From the NCBI GenBank assembly GCA_002700385.1, contig PADC01000008.1:288485-352484 (forward strand): DNA of 64,000 nucleotides, read 5' to 3'. Position numbers and translations under genes: made by a program. This stretch comes from Cycloclasticus sp. Its GTDB lineage: Bacteria > Pseudomonadota > Gammaproteobacteria > Methylococcales > Cycloclasticaceae. Shown here piece after piece: positions 46,253 through 55,678 of this stretch. The notes under the pieces were generated by a model that saw only the letters and a program-made list of their open reading frames with translations, was not told the origin of the DNA and made no database searches. Every line of letters begins with the position of its first letter. Position 1 is the first letter of the stretch.

Positions 46253-47425
46253 CTATTCAGACACTTGCCACCGGCCACCAATTTTCTCAATGACCGCTGT
46301 ATGCTCAGGCTGTTTTTGATTACCCGGAAGTTCCTGAATCACAATATCACCTGACGCTCTTATGTCACGTATCACATTATGCAATTCCAGATCATCCGTG
46401 TCAGGTGCTAAAATGATACGTGCCGTATCATCCACTATCGCCGAACTTAAACGTGAAAGAACTTTAATATCGGCACTAAAGCCGGTTGCAGGTAAAGACG
46501 AATCCAATGGCTCTGTAAAATTATCATATCGACCTCCTCGAGCTACTTCGGAGCCAAAGCCCGGAACAAAGGCCGCAAACACTATCCCCGTTTGGTACTG
46601 GTAACAACGCAACTCACCCAAATCAAAATACAACGGCAAAGCCGGATAAATTGCTTGTATGAGTTCAGCCACTCTCTGAAGTTCCTCTATGGCTTGAATG
46701 ACCTCTGCGCCCCCTATGGCCAGTTTAGTTTTAGCTTCTTTTAATACAGAAATGTCACCATTAAGGTCCAATAGTAGGTGGAATGCTTTTTTCCAGGACG
46801 GTTCTAGATTAAATGACGTTAGTAAGTCATCCAGTTCCTCGGTTGCTTTACGTTGAATAACTTCAAATAACTCTGCTTCTTCGTCCTGAGTCATACCTGA
46901 CTTTTTTGCAAGCCCTCTAAATATAGCCACATGGCCCAAATCCAGATGGATTTCCTGTAAACCGGCTATCGCCAAGGTTTCAAGCATTAAACGTATAATC
47001 TCTATATCACTTCTAATATGCTGACTGCCATAGAGCTCGACGCCCACTTGAATAGGGCTGCGGGACTTTTCAATTTTTGCTCCACGCGCCTGCAATATAG
47101 AACCCAGATAACATAACCTTACAGGAGCCTCTGTATAAAGGTGATGCGATGCCATACGCGCCACTTGCGGGGTCATATCAGCTCTAATCCCGAGTGCTTT
47201 ACCACTGATTTGATCGGTTAAATTGAACGTTTGAAGCGCCAGTTCACTGCCCGTTCCTGTCAGCAATGTGTCGCGAAATTCAACCATCGGGGGTATCACA
47301 TATTGATAACCCCACGTTTGAAATAAGTCCAATAATTCACGTCTCATTTTTTCCAGGCGTGCGGCCTCATTCGGCAGTAAGGCATCGATGCCTTCTGGCA
47401 ACATCCAATTATTATCTTTGGCCAT
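46253..47425 (-). CDS. hisZ: ATP phosphoribosyltransferase regulatory subunit HisZ
   Basis: HisZ is a histidyl-tRNA synthetase-like protein without tRNA charging activity; with a short-form HisG it makes the first enzyme of histidine synthesis. The 390-residue protein shows class II-type motifs: WMLPEGIDALLPNEAARLE at the start, ALGIRADMTPQVARMASHH (motif 2 region), and the C-terminal LPATGFSADIKVL. Lack of the anticodon-binding domain and position next to purA support HisZ over HisS. Its presence predicts a short-form hisG elsewhere. Confidence 0.93.
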   Translation of the reverse strand: MAKDNNWMLPEGIDALLPNEAARLEKMRRELLDLFQTWGYQYVIPPMVEFRDTLLTGTGSELALQTFNLTDQISGKALGIRADMTPQVARMASHHLYTEAPVRLCYLGSILQARGAKIEKSRSPIQVGVELYGSQHIRSDIEIIRLMLETLAIAGLQEIHLDLGHVAIFRGLAKKSGMTQDEEAELFEVIQRKATEELDDLLTSFNLEPSWKKAFHLLLDLNGDISVLKEAKTKLAIGGAEVIQAIEELQRVAELIQAIYPALPLYFDLGELRCYQYQTGIVFAAFVPGFGSEVARGGRYDNFTEPLDSSLPATGFSADIKVLSRLSSAIVDDTARIILAPDTDDLELHNVIRDIRASGDIVIQELPGNQKQPEHTAVIEKIGGRWQVSE

Positions 47426-47439
47426 TTATTTACTTACCC

Positions 47440-47628
47440 TTAACGTACAAACGTTAGTAGGATGACACCCGCTATCATGCTAATTAATCCAGATAGGCGT
47501 ATCGCCTTATCATCCATCTCTACAAGACGTTGATAAGTTTTTCGTAACGCTTCAGGGCTAATAAAGGGAATCATTCCTTCTAGAATCAACACTAACGCCA
47601 CCGCTGCGAAAAACTCTTGCCACGCCAT
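47440..47628 (-). CDS. DUF2065 membrane protein (YjeT family)
   Basis: A 62-residue protein with two hydrophobic segments (about residues 5-24 and 43-61), joined by a conserved loop PEALRKTYQRLVEMDDKAIRLSGL. The family (E. coli YjeT) always lies beside hflC and purA, as here; its function is not established. The ATG at 47628 follows GAGGA by seven bases; an adjacent GTG at 47631 is less well placed. Confidence 0.9.
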   Translation of the reverse strand: MAWQEFFAAVALVLILEGMIPFISPEALRKTYQRLVEMDDKAIRLSGLISMIAGVILLTFVR

Positions 47629-47667
47629 CACGCAGTCCTCTTTATCTTTAACTACTAACCGAGTTAT

Positions 47668-48525
47668 TTATTGCTTTTTAAAATATTTAAAGAAATCTGA
47701 TGTAGGCTCTAAAACGATAAGGTCTTCTCCAGCCCCCATACTTTTACGATAGGCGTCTAAGCTACGGTAAAAGGCGAAGAACTCTTCATTTTTGTTGTAA
47801 GCGCTCGCATAAGTTTGAGCAGCTTCAGCATCACCTTTACCTCTTAGTTTCTGCGATTCCTCGTAGGCGGTCGCCAAAATAATTTCAGCTTGCTTATCAG
47901 CATCCGCCTTAATTCGTTCTGCGGCCTCTTTGCCCCTTGACCTAAAATCCCGGGCAACTCGCTCACGTTCAGACTCCATTCGTTTATATACTGATGAGCT
48001 TACTTCATCCGGTAAATCAATTCGCTTAATCCGAACGTCAATAATATCAATACCTAGACCTTTACCAAGTTCGTTAATATCTTTAATCAGCCCTAGACCA
48101 ATTTTATCTCTACCAACTGAAATAAGTTCTTTAATGGTTTGTTTGCTGAAAGCCGTTCTCATCCCTTCTTTTACGTACTGGTTCAACCGAGTATCAACTT
48201 GGCGAGGATCACCACCAACTGCACGGTAAAAATTACCAACATCAGATATCCTCCATTTCACAAACGTTTCAACAATCACGTTTTTCTTTTCTGATGTTAA
48301 GAATCGCTCAGGCCTGGAATCAAGTGTTTGAAGACGGCCATCGTACTTTCTCACATTATTAATAAATGGGAATTTAAAGTGCAGGCCTGGTGTCAGGTCT
48401 GTTCTGACAATCTCACCTAAACGAAAGACAATGGCCTTTTCTCGCTGGTCGACTGTAAATATACTACCCGAGCCAATGAAAAGAATGGCTGCTAAAGCAA
48501 CGAGTATAATCGGACTCACTTTCAT
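47668..48525 (-). CDS. hflC: FtsH protease modulator HflC
   Basis: HflC, with HflK, builds a cage in the inner membrane around the FtsH protease and modulates it. It is a 285-residue SPFH/band-7 protein with one N-terminal membrane segment (about 5-22) and the series SIFTVDQREKAIVFRLGEIVRTDLTPGLHFKFPFINNVRKYD. A charged coiled coil follows (about 180-240), ending ...EPTSDFFKYFKKQ. Its start overlaps the hflK stop by one base (TAATG). Confidence 0.96.
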   Translation of the reverse strand: MKVSPIILVALAAILFIGSGSIFTVDQREKAIVFRLGEIVRTDLTPGLHFKFPFINNVRKYDGRLQTLDSRPERFLTSEKKNVIVETFVKWRISDVGNFYRAVGGDPRQVDTRLNQYVKEGMRTAFSKQTIKELISVGRDKIGLGLIKDINELGKGLGIDIIDVRIKRIDLPDEVSSSVYKRMESERERVARDFRSRGKEAAERIKADADKQAEIILATAYEESQKLRGKGDAEAAQTYASAYNKNEEFFAFYRSLDAYRKSMGAGEDLIVLEPTSDFFKYFKKQ

Positions 48526-49730
48526 TATCTTCCCCTCTCTCTGTCTCTATAACTGGTATCTCGCCCAGTATTAACAGGTGTTGTTTTTTCCGGTGGTGTA
48601 ATAAAACGATTCTGCGTTGATGACGACTGATTTTCTGAAGATCTCATCAATTTATCAATCGGTAGATACATCAAATTATTACCACCTTTAACATCCATAA
48701 TTACTTTTTTAGAACTACCCAACACATCTTCCATCGTCTCTAAATAAAGTCGTTTACGCGTTACTTCTGGCGCTGCCTCATACTCAACAAGCAGTTGTCC
48801 AAAACGCGATGCGTCACCCTTTGCTTCAGAAATGACGCGCTGCTGATAAGCTTCTGCTTCTTGTACAATTCTGGAAGCCGAACCACGTGCTTTAGGGATA
48901 ACTTCGTTGGAATAAGCTTGAGATTCATTGATAAACCGTTGCTCATCTTCACGTGCACGAATCGCATCAGAAAAAGCTCCTTGAACTTCTTCAGGGGGTT
49001 GTGCTTCCACAAGGTTTACTGATGAAATAACAAGACCTGTCTTATAATCATCTAACATGGCTTGAAGGTTAGCCTCAACACTGGCCACTACCTCACTTCG
49101 ACCTTCAGTTAGCACAAAGTCCATTTTATTTTTACCAATAACTGAGCGCAGCGCGCTTTCAGCAGATTGTTTTAAGGTGACATCCGGCGATCTTACATTA
49201 AAAACATAATCTTGCGCACTTTTTACTTTATATTGCACGGCCAAACGAACATCGATGATGTTTTCATCTTCCGTTAGCATCAATGCCTCTTTTCTCACAC
49301 CACTCGCTGCTTGTTGATTGGCTCCGGAACGATAACCGATTTCTATGAATCGTTGCTGATCGACATTGACAATGATGGCACTGTCAATTGGGCTTGGAAA
49401 TCGCCAATGGGGTCCTGGTAGGGTTGTTTCATGGTACTGACCAAACCGTAAAATGACCCCTCTATTTCCTTCATCAACAATATAAATACCGGTAGCAAGC
49501 CAAATCAGTGCAGCAACCCCAATCAAAAGACCAATATTAGCGCCTGATGGGCCACTGGGTGATTTTTTGTCATTTGACCCTTTAGAACCGCCACCGCCGA
49601 ACAAACCACCAAACTTTTCCTGTAAAGAGCGCACTAACTCATCAAGATCAGGCGGGGATTGTTGCTCCTTTTTACGCCCGCTCCACGGATCTTTCTTGTT
49701 TTTATCTTTATCTGAGTCATCCCAGGACAT
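48525..49730 (-). CDS. hflK: FtsH protease modulator HflK
   Basis: The larger partner of HflC. The 401-residue protein has a Gly-rich cytoplasmic N-terminus (GGLFGGGGSKGSNDKK), one membrane segment at about 66-86 and an SPFH domain (YIVDEGNRGVILRFGQYHETTLPGPHWRFPSPIDS). The coiled coil is at about 240-320, and the tail is rich in Ser, Thr and Arg. It is translated together with HflC. The 89-base gap to hflX contains a small CTTGC-TTA-GCAAG hairpin without T-tract. Confidence 0.96.
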   Translation of the reverse strand: MSWDDSDKDKNKKDPWSGRKKEQQSPPDLDELVRSLQEKFGGLFGGGGSKGSNDKKSPSGPSGANIGLLIGVAALIWLATGIYIVDEGNRGVILRFGQYHETTLPGPHWRFPSPIDSAIIVNVDQQRFIEIGYRSGANQQAASGVRKEALMLTEDENIIDVRLAVQYKVKSAQDYVFNVRSPDVTLKQSAESALRSVIGKNKMDFVLTEGRSEVVASVEANLQAMLDDYKTGLVISSVNLVEAQPPEEVQGAFSDAIRAREDEQRFINESQAYSNEVIPKARGSASRIVQEAEAYQQRVISEAKGDASRFGQLLVEYEAAPEVTRKRLYLETMEDVLGSSKKVIMDVKGGNNLMYLPIDKLMRSSENQSSSTQNRFITPPEKTTPVNTGRDTSYRDRERGR

Positions 49731-49819
49731 AGTTAAAACCTCAATTTAATAAAATTATTCATTTCAACGGCTAATTCTAGGGTGCCTTGTCTTGCTAAGC
49801 AAGGAATTAAGCCCATTAA

Positions 49820-51094
49820 TTAGTCTTCAAGCACGTCCACATCATCCAGCAAATATTTATATTTATTCGGTAGGTTGATATCTATTATCCAGCAACCGTC
49901 TTCTCTATTTTCTTCCTTAAGAATCTGCGCCACTTGAAACAATTTTGCACGTAACTTAGCCTCTTGAGGCGTTAGGACAATCGTCGTATGTATATTTTCA
50001 TCATGACAATGCCTTGAGAGCGTTTCCAACAAAAGGTCGAGCCCTTTATCCGCCATGGCTGATAACCAAACGGCCTTGACATCACCCAATTCATCTTTCA
50101 CCACATGCGGCTCAACTGCATGCAGGCGGTCGATTTTGTTATAAATCATTATCTGAGGAATTTTATCGGCGCCGATCTGTTTTAAAACCGAATTCACTTC
50201 ATGAATTTGCTCTTGCCTGTTAGGGCTACTGGCATCAACAACATGCAGCAGCACATCGGCTTCAATTGTTTCTTGCAAGGTGGAACGAAACGCCGCCACT
50301 AATTCGTGAGGCAAATCTTGGATAAAGCCCACGGTGTCAGCCAAAACCAGTTGCCCATAATCGGGAAGTTTTACTTGGCGTAGTGTAGGGTCTAAGGTTG
50401 CAAATAGTTGGTCTGCCGCATAGATTGACGAATCCGTCAGCAAGTTAAACAAGGTGGACTTACCTGCATTGGTATAACCCACTAGGGACACTGTCGGCAC
50501 ATCGGCACGTTGGCGACTTCTTCGCCCTTGGTCACGTTGTTTATTGACTTTTGCTAAGCGTGTTTTAATTTGACGAATACGTTGTCCAATTAAACGCCGA
50601 TCGGTTTCCAGTTGCGTTTCGCCCGGACCACGTAAGCCAATTCCACCTTTTTGTCTTTCCAAGTGAGTCCACCCTCTCACCAAACGCGTTGATAAGTGCT
50701 GGAGTTGCGCTAATTCAACCTGCAGCTTGCCTTCAAAAGATTGTGCTCGTTGCGCAAAGATGTCAAGAATGAGATTGGTTCGATCCAGCACGCGAACGTC
50801 AAACTCTTTTTCCAAATTTCGCTGTTGGCTCGGACTGAGACTATGGTTAAACAAAACAACATCAGCACACGATTCATGCAATAAGTGCTTTATTTCTGCT
50901 AACTTGCCTTTACCAACAAAATATCTTGCATCAGGAGCACGTCGTGAACCGGTAACCGTTTCAACTGGATTCACATTGGCGGAAACAACTAACTGTATAA
51001 ATTCGTTCAGCAGATCTTCTGAGAAGCTTTCATTGATTGATAAATGAACAATGAGTGCTTTTTCCCCCGTACTCGGACGATCAAATAACTCCAT
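49820..51094 (-). CDS. hflX: ribosome-splitting GTPase HflX
   Basis: HflX dissociates stalled ribosomes under heat stress. The protein has about 424 residues: an N-terminal HflX domain with glycine-rich VTGSRRAPDARYFVGKGK, a linker helix and the G domain. The G motifs are GYTNAGKST (G1), DTVGFIQDLP (G3) and YNKIDRL (G4); ERQKGGIGLRGPGETQLETDRR is the family signature. The frame opens at a TTG (51106), but ATG 51094 aligns with the E. coli start (MFDRYDAGE); neither has a strong ribosome-binding site. It follows hfq as in E. coli. Confidence 0.95.
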   Translation of the reverse strand: MELFDRPSTGEKALIVHLSINESFSEDLLNEFIQLVVSANVNPVETVTGSRRAPDARYFVGKGKLAEIKHLLHESCADVVLFNHSLSPSQQRNLEKEFDVRVLDRTNLILDIFAQRAQSFEGKLQVELAQLQHLSTRLVRGWTHLERQKGGIGLRGPGETQLETDRRLIGQRIRQIKTRLAKVNKQRDQGRRSRQRADVPTVSLVGYTNAGKSTLFNLLTDSSIYAADQLFATLDPTLRQVKLPDYGQLVLADTVGFIQDLPHELVAAFRSTLQETIEADVLLHVVDASSPNRQEQIHEVNSVLKQIGADKIPQIMIYNKIDRLHAVEPHVVKDELGDVKAVWLSAMADKGLDLLLETLSRHCHDENIHTTIVLTPQEAKLRAKLFQVAQILKEENREDGCWIIDINLPNKYKYLLDDVDVLED

Positions 51095-51138
51095 TAAACT
51101 TGCCAACTCATCGTCACTAGCTCAAACAAATTTATTGC

Positions 51139-51372
51139 CTACTCTTCCTCGTCACTACGAGCCATATTAACGGCTCTTGCTGGTACGACCGTCGAAATGG
51201 CATGCTTATAAACCATTTGATTGATTGTATTCTTTAAAATAACGACATATTGATCAAAAGAGTCAATTTGCCCTTGTAGTTTTATGCCATTAACTAAAAA
51301 AATAGCAACAGGAATATGTTCCTTTCTTAACGTATTTAAAAAAGTATCCTGTAAGTTATGCCCCTTAGACAT
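51139..51372 (-). CDS. hfq: RNA chaperone Hfq
   Basis: Hfq pairs small RNAs with mRNAs. At 77 residues, it has the complete Sm core and a very short acidic tail (ARSDEEE) compared with 102 residues in E. coli. The N-terminal [25 protein letters not shown] and the Sm2 motif YKHAIST (Tyr55, Lys56, His57) are conserved; Gln8 is in place. A TATACT (51446-51451, minus strand) upstream may be the -10 of its own promoter in the 117 bases after miaA. Ribosome-binding site AAGGAG is good. Confidence 0.97.
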   Translation of the reverse strand: MSKGHNLQDTFLNTLRKEHIPVAIFLVNGIKLQGQIDSFDQYVVILKNTINQMVYKHAISTVVPARAVNMARSDEEE

Positions 51373-51489
51373 GTATATCTCCTTTTTATTATTGAACTTG
51401 AGATGCTCAATGTTAGACCAGCTCTCAATTCTTGCGATGCAACAAAGTATAACTTAAAAAATAATGCCTAAGCCATCAATCGTCACTAA

Positions 51490-52452
51490 TTAGTTAATTA
51501 GGGCATTCTGCTTTTTTTTCAAGTCAACCCGATTAAATTCTTCTACAACTTTCGCCAACGCCTGGTTATCGCCCATCTCGAATCTCATCGTATCGCTTTG
51601 CTGCCGTAACCAGGTAAATTGCCTTTTAGCAAGCTGTCGCGTTGCTATAATTGCTTTCTCACGAAACGTTGTTTCATCATACTTCCCTTCTAAATAAGAC
51701 CATGCTTGCCGATAACCTACCGATCTGATCGCTGGCATATTGGCGGCCAAATCGCCCCGTTCAAAAAGCAGGCGAACTTCATCTAAAAACCCGTTGTTCA
51801 GCATTAAATCCATTCTGAGCGAAATTTTATGGTGCAACTCAACTCGATTGCCCGGCACAATCGCAAACTTGACTGCATTAAAAGGTAACGGTTGTTTAGC
51901 CTGCTCTTCCAACCACGCCGACTGTGTCTTGCCTGACGCCCGATACACTTCAAGAGCCCGCTGAATTCTTTGAGTATCATTTTGATGAATACGGTTCGCT
52001 GCTTTAGGGTCAATTTTTCTAAGTTGCTCATGCAGGGCTTTCCAACCGCTTGACTTAGCCTGCTGGTCAATCTGTCGACGTATCGTATTATCTGCCTCAG
52101 GCAACTGGGCAATGCCATTTAATAACACATGAAAATACAGCATGGTGCCACCCACCAACACCGGTGTTTTTCCTCTTCTTGACACTTCATTAATGAGCTT
52201 TAGTGTTTGTTCACGAAACTGGCCAGCAGAAAAGCTTTCTGAAGGGTCTATGATATCAATTAAGTGATGCTTAATGCCCTGACGTTCTTCCATATCAGGC
52301 TTGGCTGTACCAATATCCATACCCCGGTAAACCAATGCCGAATCTACACTGATGACCTCACCCTTTAATGCTTTAGCAATCTCAATCCCTAGAGCTGTTT
52401 TTCCTGAAGCCGTTGGCCCCATTAATAAAACAACACGAGGTAAGATGGCCAT
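51490..52452 (-). CDS. miaA: tRNA dimethylallyltransferase MiaA
   Basis: MiaA adds the isopentenyl group to A37 of tRNAs that read UNN codons. The 320-residue protein has the P-loop GPTASGKT, the SVDSALVYRGMDIGTAKP segment, and the family sequence HLIDIIDPSESFSAGQFREQ. The frame opens upstream to 52530 inside mutL; ATG 52452 is chosen as it begins MAILPRVVLLMGPTASGK, lies 2 bases after the mutL stop, and has AGAGG nine bases before it. The mutL-miaA-hfq-hflX order is as in E. coli. Confidence 0.96.
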   Translation of the reverse strand: MAILPRVVLLMGPTASGKTALGIEIAKALKGEVISVDSALVYRGMDIGTAKPDMEERQGIKHHLIDIIDPSESFSAGQFREQTLKLINEVSRRGKTPVLVGGTMLYFHVLLNGIAQLPEADNTIRRQIDQQAKSSGWKALHEQLRKIDPKAANRIHQNDTQRIQRALEVYRASGKTQSAWLEEQAKQPLPFNAVKFAIVPGNRVELHHKISLRMDLMLNNGFLDEVRLLFERGDLAANMPAIRSVGYRQAWSYLEGKYDETTFREKAIIATRQLAKRQFTWLRQQSDTMRFEMGDNQALAKVVEEFNRVDLKKKQNALIN

Positions 52453-52454
52453 TC

Positions 52455-54242
52455 TTACTGACCTCTTAGAAACAGGGCATCGAGTTGCTTCACATTCAAC
52501 AGGACCCATGTAGGTCGACCATGATTGCATTGCCCGCTATTTTCCGTCTGCTCAATATCACGTAGCAACGCATTCATTTCCATTTCTGTTAATCTACGGT
52601 TGGCTCTAACCGCTCCATGACAAGCCATATTACCTAACACGGTATAACAGGCATCCTGAACACTTTGTGTCTCTCCTGTTTGAGTGAGGTCATTCAGTAA
52701 ATTTCGCACTAATTCTTCTGCATCATCTAGCGCCAATAACACAGGAATAGCGCGAATTAGCAAGGCGTTGGGTCCAGATAAACTCAAATCCAACCCCAAG
52801 CCATTTATTAACGTCTGATGTTGTTCAAATACCCGCGTTTCTTCATCCGACAACTGAATTTTTTGTGGTATTAACAACGGTTGTGAAGGCATTTCACCGG
52901 CATCGTATTGCTTTTTCATCTTTTCATACACAATACGCTCGTGAGCGGCATGGGTATCAACCAAAACCAACCCTTGCTCAGATTCTGCAAGGATATACGT
53001 ATTATGTAAATGAGCAATAGCATAGCCCAACGGAGCAGGCACACCTTCGGTTTGAGCTGTTACTGTACTTAAAGGCCCTGAAGCCGGTTGCGGATTGAGC
53101 TTTTCATAAGAAGGCCCTTTTCCATACGTTACCGTAGGCTCAGTTATCGACAATGGACTAAGAGGCTGCTGCATAGAACGGACACCTGATAAGTCTTTCG
53201 CTAAATCCCCATCTAAGGTTTTAATAGCATAATGATCAGAAGGCCGAACATCCGTTAATAATTGCTTAACCCGTCGATAAACAAAGTCATGTACTGCTTT
53301 GCTTTCTCTAAAACGCACCTCCAATTTAGCCGGATGCGCATTCACATCAACTAGGGTAGGGTCTATGCTCAAATACAAAACATAGACAGGGTGGCGCCCA
53401 TGAAATAAAACATCCTGATAAGCTAAACGAATTGCATGGTTGATGAGCTTATCTTTTATCAAACGGCCATTAACGTAAAAAAACTGCATATCCGCTTGAG
53501 ACCTAGAGTACGTTGGCAAACCGATCCAGCCCTGTAACCCCAGCTCCCCATTAACCACGTCTATTTCCAGCGATTCATGTGCAAAGCCATCACCACATAA
53601 CAAGCCAACTCGCTGCTCTTGCTCTTCAATATTTAAGGCCGGTTTAAGCTCCATCACTGGCCGTTGGTTGTGCTTAAGGCAAAAACCCACCTCAAATCGA
53701 CTCAGGGCCATCCGTTTAATCACTGTTTCAATATGGCCAAATTCAGTTTTATCGGTTTTAAGAAATTTTCGCCGCGCCGGCGTATTGTAAAAAAGATCTC
53801 GCAACTCTACGGTGGTTCCAACTGAGCGGGCTTGAGGAACAGGGTCTAACTCACTTTCAGTGCCATCGGCCTTAACACACCACCCTAATGTATCGTTTTC
53901 TTGCCGCGAAATAAGTGTTAATCGAGAAACCGAACTCATGCTGGGCAAAGCTTCCCCCCTAAAACCAAAGCTAAGCACAGATTCCAAATCCAATAACGAA
54001 CCGATTTTACTGGTTGCATGCCGGGATAAGGCTAAGCCCAAATCCGATTGACTGATGCCCTGCCCATTATCAATGACACGAATTAACCGCGATCCACCCT
54101 CTTCTATTTCTACTAAAATTTGAGTCGCACCCGCATCCAGAGCATTTTCAACTAATTCTTTAACAGCTGATGCAGGTCTTTCAATCACCTCACCTGCAGC
54201 AATCTGATTAATTAATTGCGGAGGAAGTTGTTTAATGGGCAT
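52455..54242 (-). CDS. mutL: DNA mismatch repair protein MutL, endonuclease type
   Basis: MutL couples mismatch recognition to strand removal. The 595-residue protein has the GHKL ATPase N-terminus (VENALDAGA, VIDNGQGI, GFRGEAL) and a C-terminal dimerisation domain. The C-terminus keeps the three motifs of nicking MutL proteins: D-T-H-A-x2-E-x4-E at 429-440 (Thr for the usual Gln or Met), ACHGAVRAN at 540-548, and CNHGRP at 572-577. E. coli MutL, which depends on MutH, lacks them. So this organism probably nicks without MutH, like Pseudomonas. It lies between amiB and miaA, the standard order. Confidence 0.95.
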   Translation of the reverse strand: MPIKQLPPQLINQIAAGEVIERPASAVKELVENALDAGATQILVEIEEGGSRLIRVIDNGQGISQSDLGLALSRHATSKIGSLLDLESVLSFGFRGEALPSMSSVSRLTLISRQENDTLGWCVKADGTESELDPVPQARSVGTTVELRDLFYNTPARRKFLKTDKTEFGHIETVIKRMALSRFEVGFCLKHNQRPVMELKPALNIEEQEQRVGLLCGDGFAHESLEIDVVNGELGLQGWIGLPTYSRSQADMQFFYVNGRLIKDKLINHAIRLAYQDVLFHGRHPVYVLYLSIDPTLVDVNAHPAKLEVRFRESKAVHDFVYRRVKQLLTDVRPSDHYAIKTLDGDLAKDLSGVRSMQQPLSPLSITEPTVTYGKGPSYEKLNPQPASGPLSTVTAQTEGVPAPLGYAIAHLHNTYILAESEQGLVLVDTHAAHERIVYEKMKKQYDAGEMPSQPLLIPQKIQLSDEETRVFEQHQTLINGLGLDLSLSGPNALLIRAIPVLLALDDAEELVRNLLNDLTQTGETQSVQDACYTVLGNMACHGAVRANRRLTEMEMNALLRDIEQTENSGQCNHGRPTWVLLNVKQLDALFLRGQ

Positions 54243-54311
54243 ATGACAGTCGAAACATAATAAATAACGGGTTACAGATAACCGCTATTGTATCGAAAAA
54301 TAACGAATGAG

Positions 54312-55655
54312 CTAACTCGGTATTTGAATAACCTGGCCAACGACAATTTTATTGCTTTGTAGGGAATTGGCCTTTTTTAATGTGACAAGGGAGATCCGAT
54401 GACGTTGCGCTATCGCTGATAAGGTATCACCTCTTTTAATTTTATACGTCGTCTTTGCTGTTCTCAATACAGGGGTAGCAGGCAAACCCTGATGAGCAAA
54501 ATAAGCCTTGACCCCTTTCATAATCGCTTTCGCAATTTTTGCTTGATGCGCAGAACTTCGAAGCTTTGCTTCCTCATGTTTATTTGAAATAAAAGCGGTT
54601 TCTACCAGAATTGAAGGAATATCGGGTGATTTAAGCACCATAAACCCTGCTTTTTGAACTTGTTTCTTATGGACATGACCAACCCCTTTCAGATTTTTTA
54701 ATACTTCGCCAGCCACTTTCGCACTCGCATCTTCAGTGTGGTTTTGCGACAAATCCAATAACACTGAGGCCAGCATATCATCCTTATCATCAAGGCTCAC
54801 ACCGCCCACTAAATCCGCTGCGTTTTCACTTTTCGCCAACCATCGAGCCGCCTCACTACTGGCGCCCCTGTTAGAGAGCACATAAACTGAAGAACCCCGC
54901 GCACGCTGGTCTTTAAAGGCATCTGCATGAATCGAAACAAACAAATCCGCTTTCGCTCGACGAGCTTTTTCCATCCGTTGCCGAAGCCCGATGTAATAAT
55001 CCCCTGTGCGCACCATATAAGCTTTCATATTTGGCTGCTCATTCACCAACGCCGCCAGTTTTTTAGCAATCGCTAGCACCACCACCTTTTCACGCGTTCC
55101 TCTGCGCCCCGTTGCACCCGGATCTTCACCGCCATGCCCCGCATCAATAGCAATAATCAACTTGTCATTTTTTACTGAACTGGCTGTTTTTTTTATGCTG
55201 ATAGCTTGTTTAGCAGCGACGTTCTGTTTAGGGTATAAATCAATGACTAGACGATGACCATAATCAGCGTTTGGTTTTAAGACAAAACTTTTTGCCCTTA
55301 CCGCTTTTTTAAGATCAATCACAATACGGAGATCTTTATCGTTTCGAGGTGCTTGGCGCATCAAATTAACAACCCGATGATCAGCCGGAAACACGGGCAG
55401 TTGCGAATGAAACTTAGTGTTACTGAGATCTAATACTAAACGAGGCGGGTTAGTGAGCGAAAACACCTTATGTTCAATAGATGACGAAGTCCCAAGCACC
55501 AAGCGTGTATGATCCGGCGCCGTCCAAAATCTAACCGATTCAATTTGCTGACTTGAGGCAACGGCCTCCATAGCACTGCCTGATAACACTAAAAAAGCTA
55601 GAACAAGCAATGATAAATGCTCTTTCAGTTTATAGTTATTCGAGAATAGTTTCAT
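54312..55655 (-). CDS. amiB: N-acetylmuramoyl-L-alanine amidase (AmiB/AmiC type) with LysM
   Basis: This periplasmic zinc amidase splits septal peptidoglycan at division. The protein has about 447 residues: signal peptide (1 to about 33), an AMIN domain (about 36-140) for septal targeting, a catalytic amidase_3 domain starting IAIDAGHGGEDPGATG (zinc His) with VRTGDYYIGLRQRMEKARRAKADLFVSIHADAF and LVETAFISNKHEE (zinc/catalytic Glu), and a C-terminal LysM (YKIKRGDTLSAIAQRH). E. coli AmiB has the same order. A TTG at 55661 is the first start; the ATG at 55655 is preferred. EnvC/NlpD activators are not in the window. Confidence 0.93.
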   Translation of the reverse strand: MKLFSNNYKLKEHLSLLVLAFLVLSGSAMEAVASSQQIESVRFWTAPDHTRLVLGTSSSIEHKVFSLTNPPRLVLDLSNTKFHSQLPVFPADHRVVNLMRQAPRNDKDLRIVIDLKKAVRAKSFVLKPNADYGHRLVIDLYPKQNVAAKQAISIKKTASSVKNDKLIIAIDAGHGGEDPGATGRRGTREKVVVLAIAKKLAALVNEQPNMKAYMVRTGDYYIGLRQRMEKARRAKADLFVSIHADAFKDQRARGSSVYVLSNRGASSEAARWLAKSENAADLVGGVSLDDKDDMLASVLLDLSQNHTEDASAKVAGEVLKNLKGVGHVHKKQVQKAGFMVLKSPDIPSILVETAFISNKHEEAKLRSSAHQAKIAKAIMKGVKAYFAHQGLPATPVLRTAKTTYKIKRGDTLSAIAQRHRISLVTLKKANSLQSNKIVVGQVIQIPS

Positions 55656-55678
55656 AACCAACTGTTTTTTATGAGTCT

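Noticed and set aside
49780-49806. CTTGC-TTA-GCAAG hairpin behind hflK as a terminator
   Set aside because: Stem is short and not followed by a T-tract.
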